DNA of 64,000 nucleotides, from the NCBI RefSeq assembly GCF_012849375.1, contig NZ_CP051684.1:1426001-1490000 (forward strand), read 5' to 3'. Origin of the DNA: Duganella dendranthematis (lineage in GTDB: Bacteria > Pseudomonadota > Gammaproteobacteria > Burkholderiales > Burkholderiaceae_D). Below are positions 57,241 to 64,000 of this stretch, in pieces; position 1 is the stretch's first letter, and the number at the start of each line of letters is the position of its first letter. A program made the translations under genes and the position numbers. A model generated the notes under the pieces. The model did no database searches, was not told the origin of the DNA, and worked only from the letters and a program-made list of their open reading frames with translations.

Positions 57241-59043
57241 TTATTGGGCAAACAGCTGCAGGTGCTCGACGATCGGGCCCAGCGCCAGCGCCGGCACATA
57301 GTTCAGCACCCCGACCAGCACCACCACGCCGCACAGCAGGCCGACGAACATGCCGCCGTGGGTCGGCATGGTGCCGGCGTTGGCGTCGAGGCGCTGCTTG
57401 CCGGCCAGCGAGCCGGCGATGGCCAGGATCGGCACGATCATGGCGAAGCGGCCGAACCACATGGCGATCGCCAGCATGCTGTTGTAGAACGGCGTGTTGG
57501 CCGACAGGCCGGCAAACGCCGAGCCGTTGTTGTTGGCGGCCGAGCTGAACGCGTACAGGATTTCCGAGAAGCCGTGCGCGCCGGGGTTGGCGATGCCGGC
57601 CTTGCCGGCGTCGCACATGACGGCAATCGCGGTGCCGGCCAGCACCAGCGTCGGCGTCACCAGGATGGCGATCGAGGTCATTTTCATTTCATAGGCCTGG
57701 ATTTTCTTGCCGAGGTATTCCGGCGTGCGGCCGATCATCAGGCCGGCGATGAACACCGCCATGATGGCGAACACCAGCATGCCGTACAGGCCGGTGCCGA
57801 CGCCGCCGAAGATCACTTCGCCGAACTGGATCAGCAGCATCGGGATCATGCCGCCAAGCGGCGTAAACGAGTCATGCATGGCGTTGACGGCGCCGCACGA
57901 AGCGGCCGTGGTGACCGCCGCGAACAGGGTTGAGGCGGAGATGCCGAAGCGGGTTTCCTTGCCTTCCATATAGCCCATGCTCTGGTCGACGTTGAGCGCC
58001 TGCAATGCCGGATGGGCGCTCTGCTCGGCGCTCATCACCACGCAGGTGCAGACCACGAACAGCAGCGTCATGGCGCCCAGCACGGCCCAGCCCTGGCGGC
58101 GGTCGCCGACCAGGCGGCCGAAGGCGAAGCACAGGCCGGCCGGGATGATGAAGATCGCCAGCATTTGCAGGAAGTTGCTCAGCGCGGTAGGGTTTTCATA
58201 CGGGTGGGCCGAGTTGGCGTTGAAGAAGCCCCCGCCGTTGGTGCCCAGCATCTTGATGGCTTCCTGCGACGCGACGGGGCCCATGGCGATGGTCTGGGTG
58301 GTGGCGGTCAGGGTTTCGGTGACCGGCTGACCCTTGGCGTCGAGCACGGGCTGGCCGTCGGCGCCGGTTTTCGGCTGGCTGTAGGTGACCGGGTCGAGCA
58401 GCTGCACTTCCTTGTACGGCGCGAAGTTCTGGATCACGCCTTGCGCCATCAGCACCACGGCCAGGATCAGCGACAGCGGCAGCAGAATGTACAGGGTCGA
58501 GCGCACCAGGTCGACCCAGAAGTTGCCGATCGATTTGGCCGAGCGCGACGCGAAGCCGCGAATCAGGGCGTAGGCGACGGCGATGCCGGTGGCGGCCGAG
58601 AAGAAGTTCTGGCCGGCCAGCACCAGCATCTGGGTCAGGTAGCTCATGGTCTGTTCACCGCTGTAGCCCTGCCAGTTGGTGTTGGCAACAAAACTGACGG
58701 CGGTGTCGAAGGCCGAATCGGGCGAGACGTTGGCCATCGCCTGCGGGTTGAGCGGCAGCCAGATTTGCAGCCGTTGCAGCGCGTAGGTGGCCAGGGTGCC
58801 GAGCACGCTGAACGCCAGCAGCGACAGCGCGTAGGTTTTCCAGCTCTGCCCCTCTTTCGGGTCGACCCCGGCCACGCGGTAGATCAGGTTTTCAATTTTG
58901 GCCAGCCAGCCGAAGCCGCGCAGCGGGCTGGTGCCGGCGGCGTTGCCGTCGCCGACCCGCGCCAGCACGATGCCGAGCGGCCAGGCCAGCGCCAGCAGCA
59001 CCGCCAGGAACACGATCAGCAGGATTATCGATTGCATGCTCAT
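57241..59043 (-). CDS. kdpA: KdpA potassium-binding subunit
   Basis: KdpA forms the selective potassium channel of the Kdp complex. The 600-residue protein has the repeated pore regions of the SKT superfamily: [18 protein letters not shown] near 115, [28 protein letters not shown] near 265-292, and later [16 protein letters not shown] and [10 protein letters not shown] segments. Start ATG 59043 is set by GGAGG 7 bp upstream and overlaps the kdpF stop (TGATG). A GTG just before it in frame is less likely. Confidence 0.96.
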   Translation of the reverse strand: MSMQSIILLIVFLAVLLALAWPLGIVLARVGDGNAAGTSPLRGFGWLAKIENLIYRVAGVDPKEGQSWKTYALSLLAFSVLGTLATYALQRLQIWLPLNPQAMANVSPDSAFDTAVSFVANTNWQGYSGEQTMSYLTQMLVLAGQNFFSAATGIAVAYALIRGFASRSAKSIGNFWVDLVRSTLYILLPLSLILAVVLMAQGVIQNFAPYKEVQLLDPVTYSQPKTGADGQPVLDAKGQPVTETLTATTQTIAMGPVASQEAIKMLGTNGGGFFNANSAHPYENPTALSNFLQMLAIFIIPAGLCFAFGRLVGDRRQGWAVLGAMTLLFVVCTCVVMSAEQSAHPALQALNVDQSMGYMEGKETRFGISASTLFAAVTTAASCGAVNAMHDSFTPLGGMIPMLLIQFGEVIFGGVGTGLYGMLVFAIMAVFIAGLMIGRTPEYLGKKIQAYEMKMTSIAILVTPTLVLAGTAIAVMCDAGKAGIANPGAHGFSEILYAFSSAANNNGSAFAGLSANTPFYNSMLAIAMWFGRFAMIVPILAIAGSLAGKQRLDANAGTMPTHGGMFVGLLCGVVVLVGVLNYVPALALGPIVEHLQLFAQ

Positions 59044-59132
59044 CACAGATCCTCCGCTTTCAGCAGGGCCACCACCAGGTAGACCAGCAGGCCGGCGGAA
59101 GCAATCGCGCCGATCAGGTAGAACGTGTTCAT
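59043..59132 (-). CDS. kdpF: KdpF small membrane subunit
   Basis: A 29-residue peptide translated [29 protein letters not shown] (positions given by the coordinates), the size and pattern of KdpF: one hydrophobic helix and the [12 protein letters not shown] end (often ...LLRPEKF or ...KPEDF). KdpF stabilises KdpABC. Its stop overlaps the kdpA start by one base and its start overlaps the stop of the 59129 peptide in ATGA. Too short for most gene finders. Confidence 0.9.
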   Translation of the reverse strand: MNTFYLIGAIASAGLLVYLVVALLKAEDL

Positions 59133-59221
59133 GGCTGGCCTCCCAGTTTGGCGCAGCCGGCGGCCATGGCCACCGTCAGCAGGTAGAACAGCGCAATCGC
59201 GCCGATAAATACTATGTCCAT
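59129..59221 (-). CDS. 30-residue membrane peptide ahead of kdpF
   Basis: First gene of the kdp operon. The product begins [20 protein letters not shown] and ends [10 protein letters not shown]: one membrane helix with a C-terminal Gly-Cys. RBS GAGGG lies 5 bp before ATG, and the stop overlaps the kdpF ATG in ATGA, which is strong evidence for coding. The IGAIA segment is shared with KdpF, so it may be a KdpF paralogue or a second small subunit of the Kdp complex. I know no established function. Confidence 0.75.
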   Translation of the reverse strand: MDIVFIGAIALFYLLTVAMAAGCAKLGGQP

Positions 59222-59254
59222 CACACCCTCACAGGTCTTGTTTTGATAGCTTGA

Positions 59255-59319
59255 AGCTTAGCCAGAAGGGTCTAAAGATTTTGTAAAGACTTGCCGGCGG
59301 GGTGTAAACAAAGCGTAAA
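59255..59319 (-). promoter_or_regulatory. kdp promoter with four phased KdpE-type boxes
   Basis: Reading leftward: TTTAC (59319-59315), TTTAC (59308-59304), TTTAC (59287-59283), TTTAG (59276-59272), then exactly 10 bp and CTAAGCT (59261-59255), a possible -10 region. Box starts are at 0, 11, 32, 43. The second box continues as TTTACACCCCGCC, which matches the E. coli KdpE site as I recall it. The peptide gene starts 33 bp after CTAAGCT. Confidence 0.75.
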
Positions 59320-59321
59320 AA

Positions 59322-59386
59322 TTTATGGTTTCTTTACGCCGGGATGGCGACTCTTTAGACCATTTTTACGGGGGCTTGGCTACGCT
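59322..59386 (+). promoter_or_regulatory. dapA-like operon promoter with the same box array
   Basis: Reading rightward: TTTAT (59322), TTTAC (59333), TTTAG (59354), TTTAC (59365), again 0/11/32/43, then 10 bp and CTACGCT (59380-59386). The start codon is 28 bp further. It is back to back with the kdp array, so one regulator could control both directions. Confidence 0.7.
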
Positions 59387-59414
59387 GGTTCCATCGCAAC
59401 CACCTTGGACTATC

Positions 59415-60341
59415 ATGAATTGTTTACACGGCATCTGGGTGCCGCTGGCCACCCCCATGCGCCACGGCGAGATCGACCTGGCGCAGCTGCAACGGCTGGC
59501 CGAGCGGGTGATCGACGCTGGCGCCCACGGGCTGGTGGTGTGCGGCACCACCGGCGAGGCGCCGCAGCTGGACCTGGCCGAGCAAAGCGCGGCGCTGGCG
59601 GCGGTGCTGGAGGTGGCGCACAAGCGCTGCCCGGTATTGATGGGCATCGGCGGCAGCGACACGTTTGCCGCCGCCAGCCGCGTGCTGCAATTCGACGACG
59701 AGGATCTGGCCGGCTATCTGGTGTCGACACCAGCCTATGTGCGGCCATCGCAAGAGGGTCTGGTGCGTCACTTCGAGACCATCGCCGACGCCACCGCGCG
59801 GCCGATCGTGCTGTACAACGTGCCGGCGCGCACCGGCGTGACGCTGGAACTGGCCACGGCGCAGCGGCTGGCGCAGCGGCCGCAGTTTGCCGCGATCAAG
59901 GAGGCCGGCGGCAGCTTGCAGCAGATGACCGATCTGGTGCAGCAGACGCCGTTGTCGGTGCTGTGCGGCGACGATGTGCTGCTGTTTGCCGCGCTGTGCG
60001 GCGGCGCGCATGGGGCGATTTCGGCGTCGGCACACATTCGCACCGATTTGTATGTACAGCTGTTCGATCTGGTGCGCGCACAGCGGCTGGCCGAAGCGCG
60101 CGCACTGGCGGCCGCGCTGCTGCCGATGATGCGGCTGCTGTTCTCGGAGCCGAATCCGGCGCCGCTGAAGGCGGCGTTGGCAATGCAGGGTCTGTTGCGC
60201 GACGAGCTGCGCCTGCCGATGGTGCCGGCCACCGACAACTGCCGCCAACAATTGGCCGCCGCGCTGGAAAATCTCGATGCGCTGCCGCTGTACCGGCCGG
60301 GCAAGGCCACACCGGTCGCCAAAATGATGGAGGCCGTATGA
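59415..60341 (+). CDS. 4-hydroxy-tetrahydrodipicolinate synthase-like protein (DapA family)
   Basis: A 308-residue class I aldolase of the DapA/NAL family. All DapA catalytic positions are present: Thr45-Thr46 in CGTTGE, Tyr108 in STPAYVR, Tyr134 in VLYNVPARTG with Arg139, and Schiff-base Lys162 in AIKEAGG. It could make the diaminopimelate precursor, but it sits beside kdp and ParA-like genes rather than lysine genes, and may be a second DapA or another pyruvate aldolase. Its stop overlaps the next start in ATGA. Promoter carries KdpE-type boxes. Confidence 0.88.
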   Translation: MNCLHGIWVPLATPMRHGEIDLAQLQRLAERVIDAGAHGLVVCGTTGEAPQLDLAEQSAALAAVLEVAHKRCPVLMGIGGSDTFAAASRVLQFDDEDLAGYLVSTPAYVRPSQEGLVRHFETIADATARPIVLYNVPARTGVTLELATAQRLAQRPQFAAIKEAGGSLQQMTDLVQQTPLSVLCGDDVLLFAALCGGAHGAISASAHIRTDLYVQLFDLVRAQRLAEARALAAALLPMMRLLFSEPNPAPLKAALAMQGLLRDELRLPMVPATDNCRQQLAAALENLDALPLYRPGKATPVAKMMEAV

Positions 60342-60928
60342 TCGTCGCCCTGACTGGTGAAGACGGCGACAGCGCCGTGGCCGATCTGGCCGAAGACTTG
60401 GCCATGCTGCGCGTGGCGGCCGGCAAGCGCGTGCTGCTGGTCTCGCCCAATCCGCGCCCCTACGATGCCCAACTGTTCGACGATCTGGTGATCGACGCCT
60501 CGCTGCGCAGCCAGGACACGGCGCTGGCCCGCGCCGGCGTGATCCTCGCCCTGCTGCGTCCCGAAGCGCTGGAGCGCGACGGCTGCGCCGAACTGCTGGC
60601 GCGCCTGAAGGTCATGCAGAGCGTGAACCCGTCGGCGCGGGTGCTGGTGACGGTGGCGCACGGCCGCCGTCCGCTGACCGCGCACCAGGCCGGCTGCGTG
60701 CTGGTGTTCGTCGCCCAGCTACCGCACGCGCGTCTGGCTGACACGCTGGTGCTTGAAGACGGCCACGACACCTACCACTCGCGCCACAGCGAACTGGAAC
60801 TGCAAGCCTACAAGGAAGACCGCAAGCTGTGCGCACCCGAGGTACGCCACCTGTACCGCGAGATTTTCCCGCAGCACGGCAGCTACCACCACATCGGCGC
60901 CTTGATGCCAAGATCCTGCCCGCTCTGA
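60338..60928 (+). CDS. ParA-like protein lacking the P-loop
   Basis: A 196-residue protein translationally coupled to the dapA-like gene. It begins MIVALTGEDGDSAVADLAED and LAMLRVAAGKRVLLVSPNPR, clearly aligned to the ParA at 62035 (MIIAVANPSGGAGKTIVANN, LALLRARAGRRVLLVDTDPR), and ends HLYREIFPQ as the other ends GLYREVFHH. The Walker A GGAGKT is replaced by EDGDSAVA and the VDTDP aspartate by serine, so it should not bind ATP as ParA does. FDDLVID matches YNDIVID of the partner. Possibly a regulatory pseudo-ATPase that pairs with the true ParA. Confidence 0.75.
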   Translation: MIVALTGEDGDSAVADLAEDLAMLRVAAGKRVLLVSPNPRPYDAQLFDDLVIDASLRSQDTALARAGVILALLRPEALERDGCAELLARLKVMQSVNPSARVLVTVAHGRRPLTAHQAGCVLVFVAQLPHARLADTLVLEDGHDTYHSRHSELELQAYKEDRKLCAPEVRHLYREIFPQHGSYHHIGALMPRSCPL

Positions 60929-60971
60929 GGCGGGAGGATACAGGGGGTGGGTATCTATTTTTCGCGTTTTA

Positions 60972-61120
60972 CTAAAACGGTCTAAATCGTACTATTTAAT
61001 ACTAGACAGTGATATTTCGTTCTAAGGAAGTGGTTGAGGGAACCAAATCTTGCAGGCGCTCTAACTTTAGTAAGCTTTAGAGTGATTTAGCACTGTGTAG
61101 TACTGTTTAGAGGCTTTTAG
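60972..61120. promoter_or_regulatory. Two inverted arrays of pentamers phased at 10 bp
   Basis: CTAAA at 60972 and 60982 with related CTATT (60992), CTAGA (61002) and CTAAG (61022), then in the other sense TTTAG at 61066, 61076, 61086, 61106 and 61116 with TGTAG at 61096: every element falls on a strict 10-bp register. The stretch is AT-rich. It lies where the operons from both sides end, so it is not a promoter of either, unless the small frame at 61148 is a gene. Confidence 0.65.
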
Positions 61121-61147
61121 TAAAAACGCTTTTCAGGGGAACCCACC

Positions 61148-61288
61148 ATGGCTACCCTGCAATTTCCCATGCGTCTACCGCCCAAAGCCGCGCAAGAGCA
61201 GCGAAGCCGGTTCAGCGCCGAAGGCCAGGCAAGCGCCGCCGCCATTGCGGCGCGGCGCCCTCCCCGCAGGCTTAGAACACCTTGCTGA
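61148..61288 (+). CDS. Possible 46-residue basic peptide
   Basis: Starts MATLQFPMRLPPKAAQEQRS and ends in an Arg/Pro-rich tail (ARRPPRRLRTPC). AGGGGA lies 8 bp before ATG, and the phased TTTAG array is directly upstream, which is why I list it. The 3' end overlaps torF by 17 bp in convergent orientation. No family is recognised; it may be chance. Confidence 0.35.
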   Translation: MATLQFPMRLPPKAAQEQRSRFSAEGQASAAAIAARRPPRRLRTPC

Positions 61289-62021
61289 AGGTCAGCTGCA
61301 GTGCAGTCTTGCCGAGGAATTTGCCGTTGGCGGCTGAGGTGTAGGCCGACTCCTGGGCGTTGGTGCCGATCACCGCCAGCGCGCCGGTCACCGCGCCGAA
61401 GTCCTTGGTCAGGCCCAGCTTCCAGTCGGTGTAGGACGCGGCATCGTTATGACGGACATTCTGGCGGCCGCCGTGCAGGTTGACGGTCCAGCCATCGCCG
61501 GCGTCGATGTTGGCGCCGATGTCCAGATAGCCGCTGTTCTTGCTGTCGGCAAAGCCGAACAGATTGGTCACCGCATGCGAGTACTTCACGTAAGCCGGGC
61601 CATAACCCAGCTGGCCATAGATCTCGGTGGTATTGGCGCTGACCGGCAGGCTATTGGAAGCGTACACATAAGTCAGCACGCCGACGTCATACGCCACATC
61701 GGCCGTCACCTGGCCGCGCTTGCCCGCATACAGGTCCAGCTCGACGCTGCCGTCGCCGCCCGCGTCCTTGATCCAGGTGATGGTCGAGGCCCAGGCGCCG
61801 GCGTACAGGCCGGTCGGGTTGTTCACATAATCGGCGCCGCCCTGCAAGGCCGGCTGCAAGCGCGTCTGCGAAATGCCGCGATAGCGGTAATCGCTGATCG
61901 CCGCCACGTTGAAGCTGACCGCGTTGTCCGGCACGGCGGCCGGCGTGGCGGCCGCGTCTTCGGCGCGTGCGCCGGTGGTCAACAAAGCAGCAACGGCTGC
62001 GGCGAGTGCTAATTTTTTCAT
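61272..62021 (-). CDS. TorF-family putative porin
   Basis: A 249-residue outer-membrane beta-barrel protein with a signal peptide (MKKLALAAAVAALLTTGARA). The mature part begins with NAVSFNVAAISDYRYRGISQTRLQPALQGGADY near 34-66, the hallmark of TorF/Gcw_chp proteins, and ends in a short strand closing on Phe (TFSKVF), as outer-membrane proteins do. Substrate unknown. It starts 13 bp after the parA stop and is the last gene of the small protein-parA-torF operon. Confidence 0.88.
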   Translation of the reverse strand: MKKLALAAAVAALLTTGARAEDAAATPAAVPDNAVSFNVAAISDYRYRGISQTRLQPALQGGADYVNNPTGLYAGAWASTITWIKDAGGDGSVELDLYAGKRGQVTADVAYDVGVLTYVYASNSLPVSANTTEIYGQLGYGPAYVKYSHAVTNLFGFADSKNSGYLDIGANIDAGDGWTVNLHGGRQNVRHNDAASYTDWKLGLTKDFGAVTGALAVIGTNAQESAYTSAANGKFLGKTALQLTFSKVF

Positions 62022-62034
62022 GCTCTACTTTCTA

Positions 62035-62625
62035 TCAGTGGTGGAAAACTTCGCGGTACAGCCCGTCCATATCGGCCGGGGCGGCGCCGCGAATAACGGT
62101 GCTGGCCAGCGTCGCCGACATCACCCGCGACGCGTAGGCGCGCGCCGCAGCGCGCTCCTCGTCGCTGGGCGGGACGTCGCCGCCAACCAGGACAAACAGC
62201 ACGCGCAGGCCCGGATTGAACATGCGCGCAGCATTCAGGCGGGCGATCAGCTTGTACTGGCTGGCCAGATCGACCTGCTGCGGCGTCACCGGCACGTCGA
62301 TCGGCACAATCGCCAGCCGCGCGGCGATCAGCGCGGCGCGGCTGGCGGCCGTGTCGCGGCCCTCGGTGTCGATGACGATATCGTTGTAGCGGGTGCGCAG
62401 CAGTTCCAGCTCGCCTACCAGCGTGCGGCCGCAGATGGCGCGCGCGGTCACTCTGGGCCGCACGCCGGCCGCCGCCAGTTCGCCGCACCAGGCGCAGGCG
62501 GCGGCGCGCGGGTCGGTGTCGACCAGCAGCACGCGGCGGCCGGCGCGCGCCCGCAGTAGCGCCAGGTTGTTGGCGACGATGGTCTTGCCGGCGCCGCCGC
62601 TGGGGTTGGCGACGGCGATGATCAT
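62035..62625 (-). CDS. ParA-family ATPase with altered signature lysine
   Basis: A 196-residue Walker-type ATPase. P-loop ANPSGGAGKTIVANN at residues 6-20: the catalytic Lys14 is present, but the ParA/MinD signature lysine (KGGxGKT) is Ser9. LLVDTDPRAAA near 34-44 is the Walker A' motif and DIVIDTEGRD near 82-91 the Walker B. Start ATG 62625 is set by the 4-bp ATGA overlap with the preceding gene; no ParB gene or obvious parS is adjacent, so it may position something other than a chromosome. Confidence 0.85.
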   Translation of the reverse strand: MIIAVANPSGGAGKTIVANNLALLRARAGRRVLLVDTDPRAAACAWCGELAAAGVRPRVTARAICGRTLVGELELLRTRYNDIVIDTEGRDTAASRAALIAARLAIVPIDVPVTPQQVDLASQYKLIARLNAARMFNPGLRVLFVLVGGDVPPSDEERAAARAYASRVMSATLASTVIRGAAPADMDGLYREVFHH

Positions 62626-62957
62626 GCGGCGGCCCGCTGCGCCAAGGCCGTCATGCGGCCGAATTCGGCGCCCGGCAAGGCCCGCATCACGGCTTCCATC
62701 ACCTGTCCGGCCAGCGCCCGCGACAGGCACAGCCAGACCTTGACGCGGGCGCCGTGGTCGCACGCCTCGACCCGCATGAATTCCATGCCAGCGCCGCAGG
62801 TGCGCATCACCAGCGCCCGCAGGTCGGTCACGGCGGCGGCATCCACGGTCAGCTGCATCAGGCAGCCGCGCGGCGCCGCCGCTGGCGTCGCGCGGGGCGT
62901 GCTGCGGGGCGGTTTGGCGCGGCGCTGGGCGGCTTGGGTGTGGAAAAAGGCGTGCAT
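62622..62957 (-). CDS. Small protein of unknown function, coupled to parA
   Basis: A 111-residue protein. Residues 1-33 are basic and Ala/Pro-rich (KPPRSTPRATPAAAPRG); residues 34-111 alternate strand-helix-strand-strand-helix-strand (QLTVDAAAVTDLRALVMRT, FMRVEACDHGARVKVWLCLS, MEAVMRALPGAEFGRM), compatible with an ACT- or ferredoxin-like fold. RBS GGAGG is 6 bp before ATG. The basic tail could bind DNA or ParA. Its promoter carries the KdpE-type box array. No family recognised. Confidence 0.7.
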   Translation of the reverse strand: MHAFFHTQAAQRRAKPPRSTPRATPAAAPRGCLMQLTVDAAAVTDLRALVMRTCGAGMEFMRVEACDHGARVKVWLCLSRALAGQVMEAVMRALPGAEFGRMTALAQRAAA

Positions 62958-62991
62958 GACTAACCTCCGGGTGAGCGTTTCGATACCTGTC

Positions 62992-63056
62992 AGCTTAGCG
63001 ACGGCGTCGTAAAAACGGTCTAAAAAGGCGGGCCTGGGCTGTAAACATCGTGTATA
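62992..63056 (-). promoter_or_regulatory. Promoter of small protein-parA-torF operon with the same box array
   Basis: Reading leftward: TATAC (63056-63052), TTTAC (63045-63041), TTTAG (63024-63020), TTTAC (63013-63009), 10 bp, CTAAGCT (62998-62992). Spacing 0/11/32/43 and the final heptamer are identical to the kdp promoter; the box order TTTAC-TTTAG-TTTAC matches the dapA-like promoter, sharing AAAACGGTCTAAA-type core. Confidence 0.72.
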
Positions 63057-63076
63057 AATTGCGCAGTGCGCAATTT
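63056..63076. promoter_or_regulatory. 21-bp palindrome upstream of parE
   Basis: AAATTGCGCA-G-TGCGCAATTT, a perfect dyad followed by two more T. It lies between the small-protein promoter and parE and may be an operator or a divergent-region terminator. Confidence 0.5.
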
Positions 63077-63168
63077 TTGCCCGCGATCAAACGCGGTTGA
63101 GGATAGAATACGCATTAATCGCCGCACCTGTACATAAACCCAGTATCAAAAACACAAGCTGCTCACGT

Positions 63169-64000
63169 ATGGCCACCAAAAAACCTGTTTCCGACTATAG
63201 CGAATCCTCCATCCGGGTCCTGAAGGGGCTGGAACCCGTCAAGCAACGCCCGGGCATGTACACCCGCACCGAGAACCCGCTGCACATCATCCAGGAAGTG
63301 ATCGACAACGCCGCCGACGAAGCGCTGGGCGGCAATTGCCATAACATCATCGTCACGCAAAATGCCGACGGCAGCGTCACGGTCGAAGACGACGGCCGCG
63401 GCATCCCGGTCGGCCTGCACCCGGAAGAAGGGGTGCCGACGGTGGAAATCGTGTTTACCCGGCTGCACGCCGGCGGCAAGTTCGACAAGGGCAGCGGCGG
63501 CGCCTACGCGTTTTCCGGCGGCCTGCACGGGGTCGGCGTATCGGTCACCAACGCGCTGTCCAAGCGGCTGGAAATCACGGTGTGGCGCAAGGAGCCGAAC
63601 GGCACCGGCCTGCACCACCTGGTGTTCGAAAACGGCGACGTCACCGAACCACTGAGCTCGGTGGTGGCGCCGCGCGACGGCAAGAAATCCGGCACCAAGG
63701 TCACGGTGTGGCCGGACGCCAAGTATTTTGATTCGGCGGCGATCTCCACCACCGAGCTGCAACGCCTGCTGCGCTCGAAAGCCGTGCTGCTGCCGGGCGT
63801 GTCGGTCACGCTGGCCAACGGCAAGACCGGCGAATCGCAGACCTGGCAATACAACGACGGCCTGCGCGGCTACCTGACCGAAGCACTGGCGCAGTCGACC
63901 GACGGCGAGACCTTGATCCCGCTGTTCGAGGGCGAACAGTTCGCCGGCCCGGACGCCGAAGGCTTCGCCGAGGGCGAAGGCGCGTCGTGGGTGGTGGCGT
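63169..64000 (+). CDS. parE: DNA topoisomerase IV subunit B, N-terminal part (3' end outside window)
   Basis: ParE is the ATPase subunit of topoisomerase IV, which separates daughter chromosomes. The visible 277 residues start MATKKPVSDYSESSIRVLKGLE and include the GHKL ATP site: IIQEVIDNAADEALGG near 41-56 with the catalytic Glu, VEDDGRGIPVGLHPEE near 72-87, and AYAFSGGLHGVGVSVTNALS near 111-130. No frameshift is seen up to the edge. Divergent from the small protein-parA-torF operon. Confidence 0.95.
   Translation, partial: MATKKPVSDYSESSIRVLKGLEPVKQRPGMYTRTENPLHIIQEVIDNAADEALGGNCHNIIVTQNADGSVTVEDDGRGIPVGLHPEEGVPTVEIVFTRLHAGGKFDKGSGGAYAFSGGLHGVGVSVTNALSKRLEITVWRKEPNGTGLHHLVFENGDVTEPLSSVVAPRDGKKSGTKVTVWPDAKYFDSAAISTTELQRLLRSKAVLLPGVSVTLANGKTGESQTWQYNDGLRGYLTEALAQSTDGETLIPLFEGEQFAGPDAEGFAEGEGASWVVA

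Noticed and set aside
59294..59301. A fifth box in the kdp array
   Set aside because: The position one helical turn between boxes 2 and 3 reads CCGGC-type sequence; the gap is equally empty in all three arrays, so it is part of the geometry, not a degenerate box.

Overview
The window looks like a stretch of chromosome from a GC-rich betaproteobacterium of the Oxalobacteraceae (Duganella/Massilia/Janthinobacterium type). The grounds are gene content and order: thiD-hemL, mpl-yqiA-ubiC-rnb, accB-accC-prmA-DUF3426, ccsA-PP0621-pilS-pilR-ampD, proS/rppH, a histone H1-like Lys/Ala protein and a SWIB protein with the same kind of tail. This family assignment comes from recognising proteins and order, not from a database search. 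I see no rRNA or tRNA genes, prophage, IS element or CRISPR array.

Layout. 1-2.9 kb: end of thiD (with an unusual acidic insert), hemL, and an Rpn/YhgA-type nuclease-like gene. 2.9-14.9 kb, minus strand: an ABC importer pair without a binding protein, corA, then mtgA-aroE-tonB-like-DUF6445-rnb-ubiC-yqiA-mpl, mostly with 4-bp overlaps. 15-22.1 kb, plus strand: a nucleotidyltransferase-like protein, a TlpA thioredoxin, aroQ, accB, accC, prmA, a DUF3426 protein and a PfkB kinase broken by a one-base frameshift. 22.2-24.9 kb: YggT, the H1-like protein and about 0.9 kb without a convincing gene. 24.9-26.9 kb: a divergent MarR/FAD-monooxygenase pair with two near-identical operators. 27-31.3 kb: nrdA-nrdB behind paired NrdR-like boxes. 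31.3-36.2 kb: ccsA-PP0621-pilS-pilR-ampD. 36.2-40.2 kb: a taurine/sulfonate-type ABC importer and an NHL-repeat lipoprotein lying between ccsA and ffh. 40.3-50.7 kb: ffh, SWIB protein, lytic transglycosylase, proS, rppH, DUF1841, two cytochromes c, a MoxR-GNAT-VWA operon and a membrane-anchored GNAT. 50.7-59.2 kb: kdpFABCDE, with an extra 30-residue membrane peptide ahead of kdpF. 59.4-63 kb: a DapA-like enzyme translationally coupled to a ParA-like protein that has lost its P-loop; facing it, an operon of a small protein, a ParA whose signature lysine is serine, and a TorF-type porin. parE begins at 63169 and runs off the end.

The most interesting signal is at 59.25-63.06 kb. Three promoters (kdp operon, dapA-like operon, small protein-parA-torF operon) share the same geometry: four TTTAC/TTTAG-type pentamers starting at relative positions 0, 11, 32 and 43, then exactly 10 bp to CTAAGCT or CTACGCT, about 35 bp before the start codon. 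The spacing of neighbouring boxes resembles KdpE sites as I remember them. I infer a KdpE (or related OmpR-family) regulon joining potassium uptake to two ParA-like proteins, a DapA homologue and an outer-membrane porin. A fourth locus between the two convergent operons carries two inverted arrays of the same pentamer phased at exactly 10 bp, ahead of a possible 46-codon gene. I know of no description of this arrangement.
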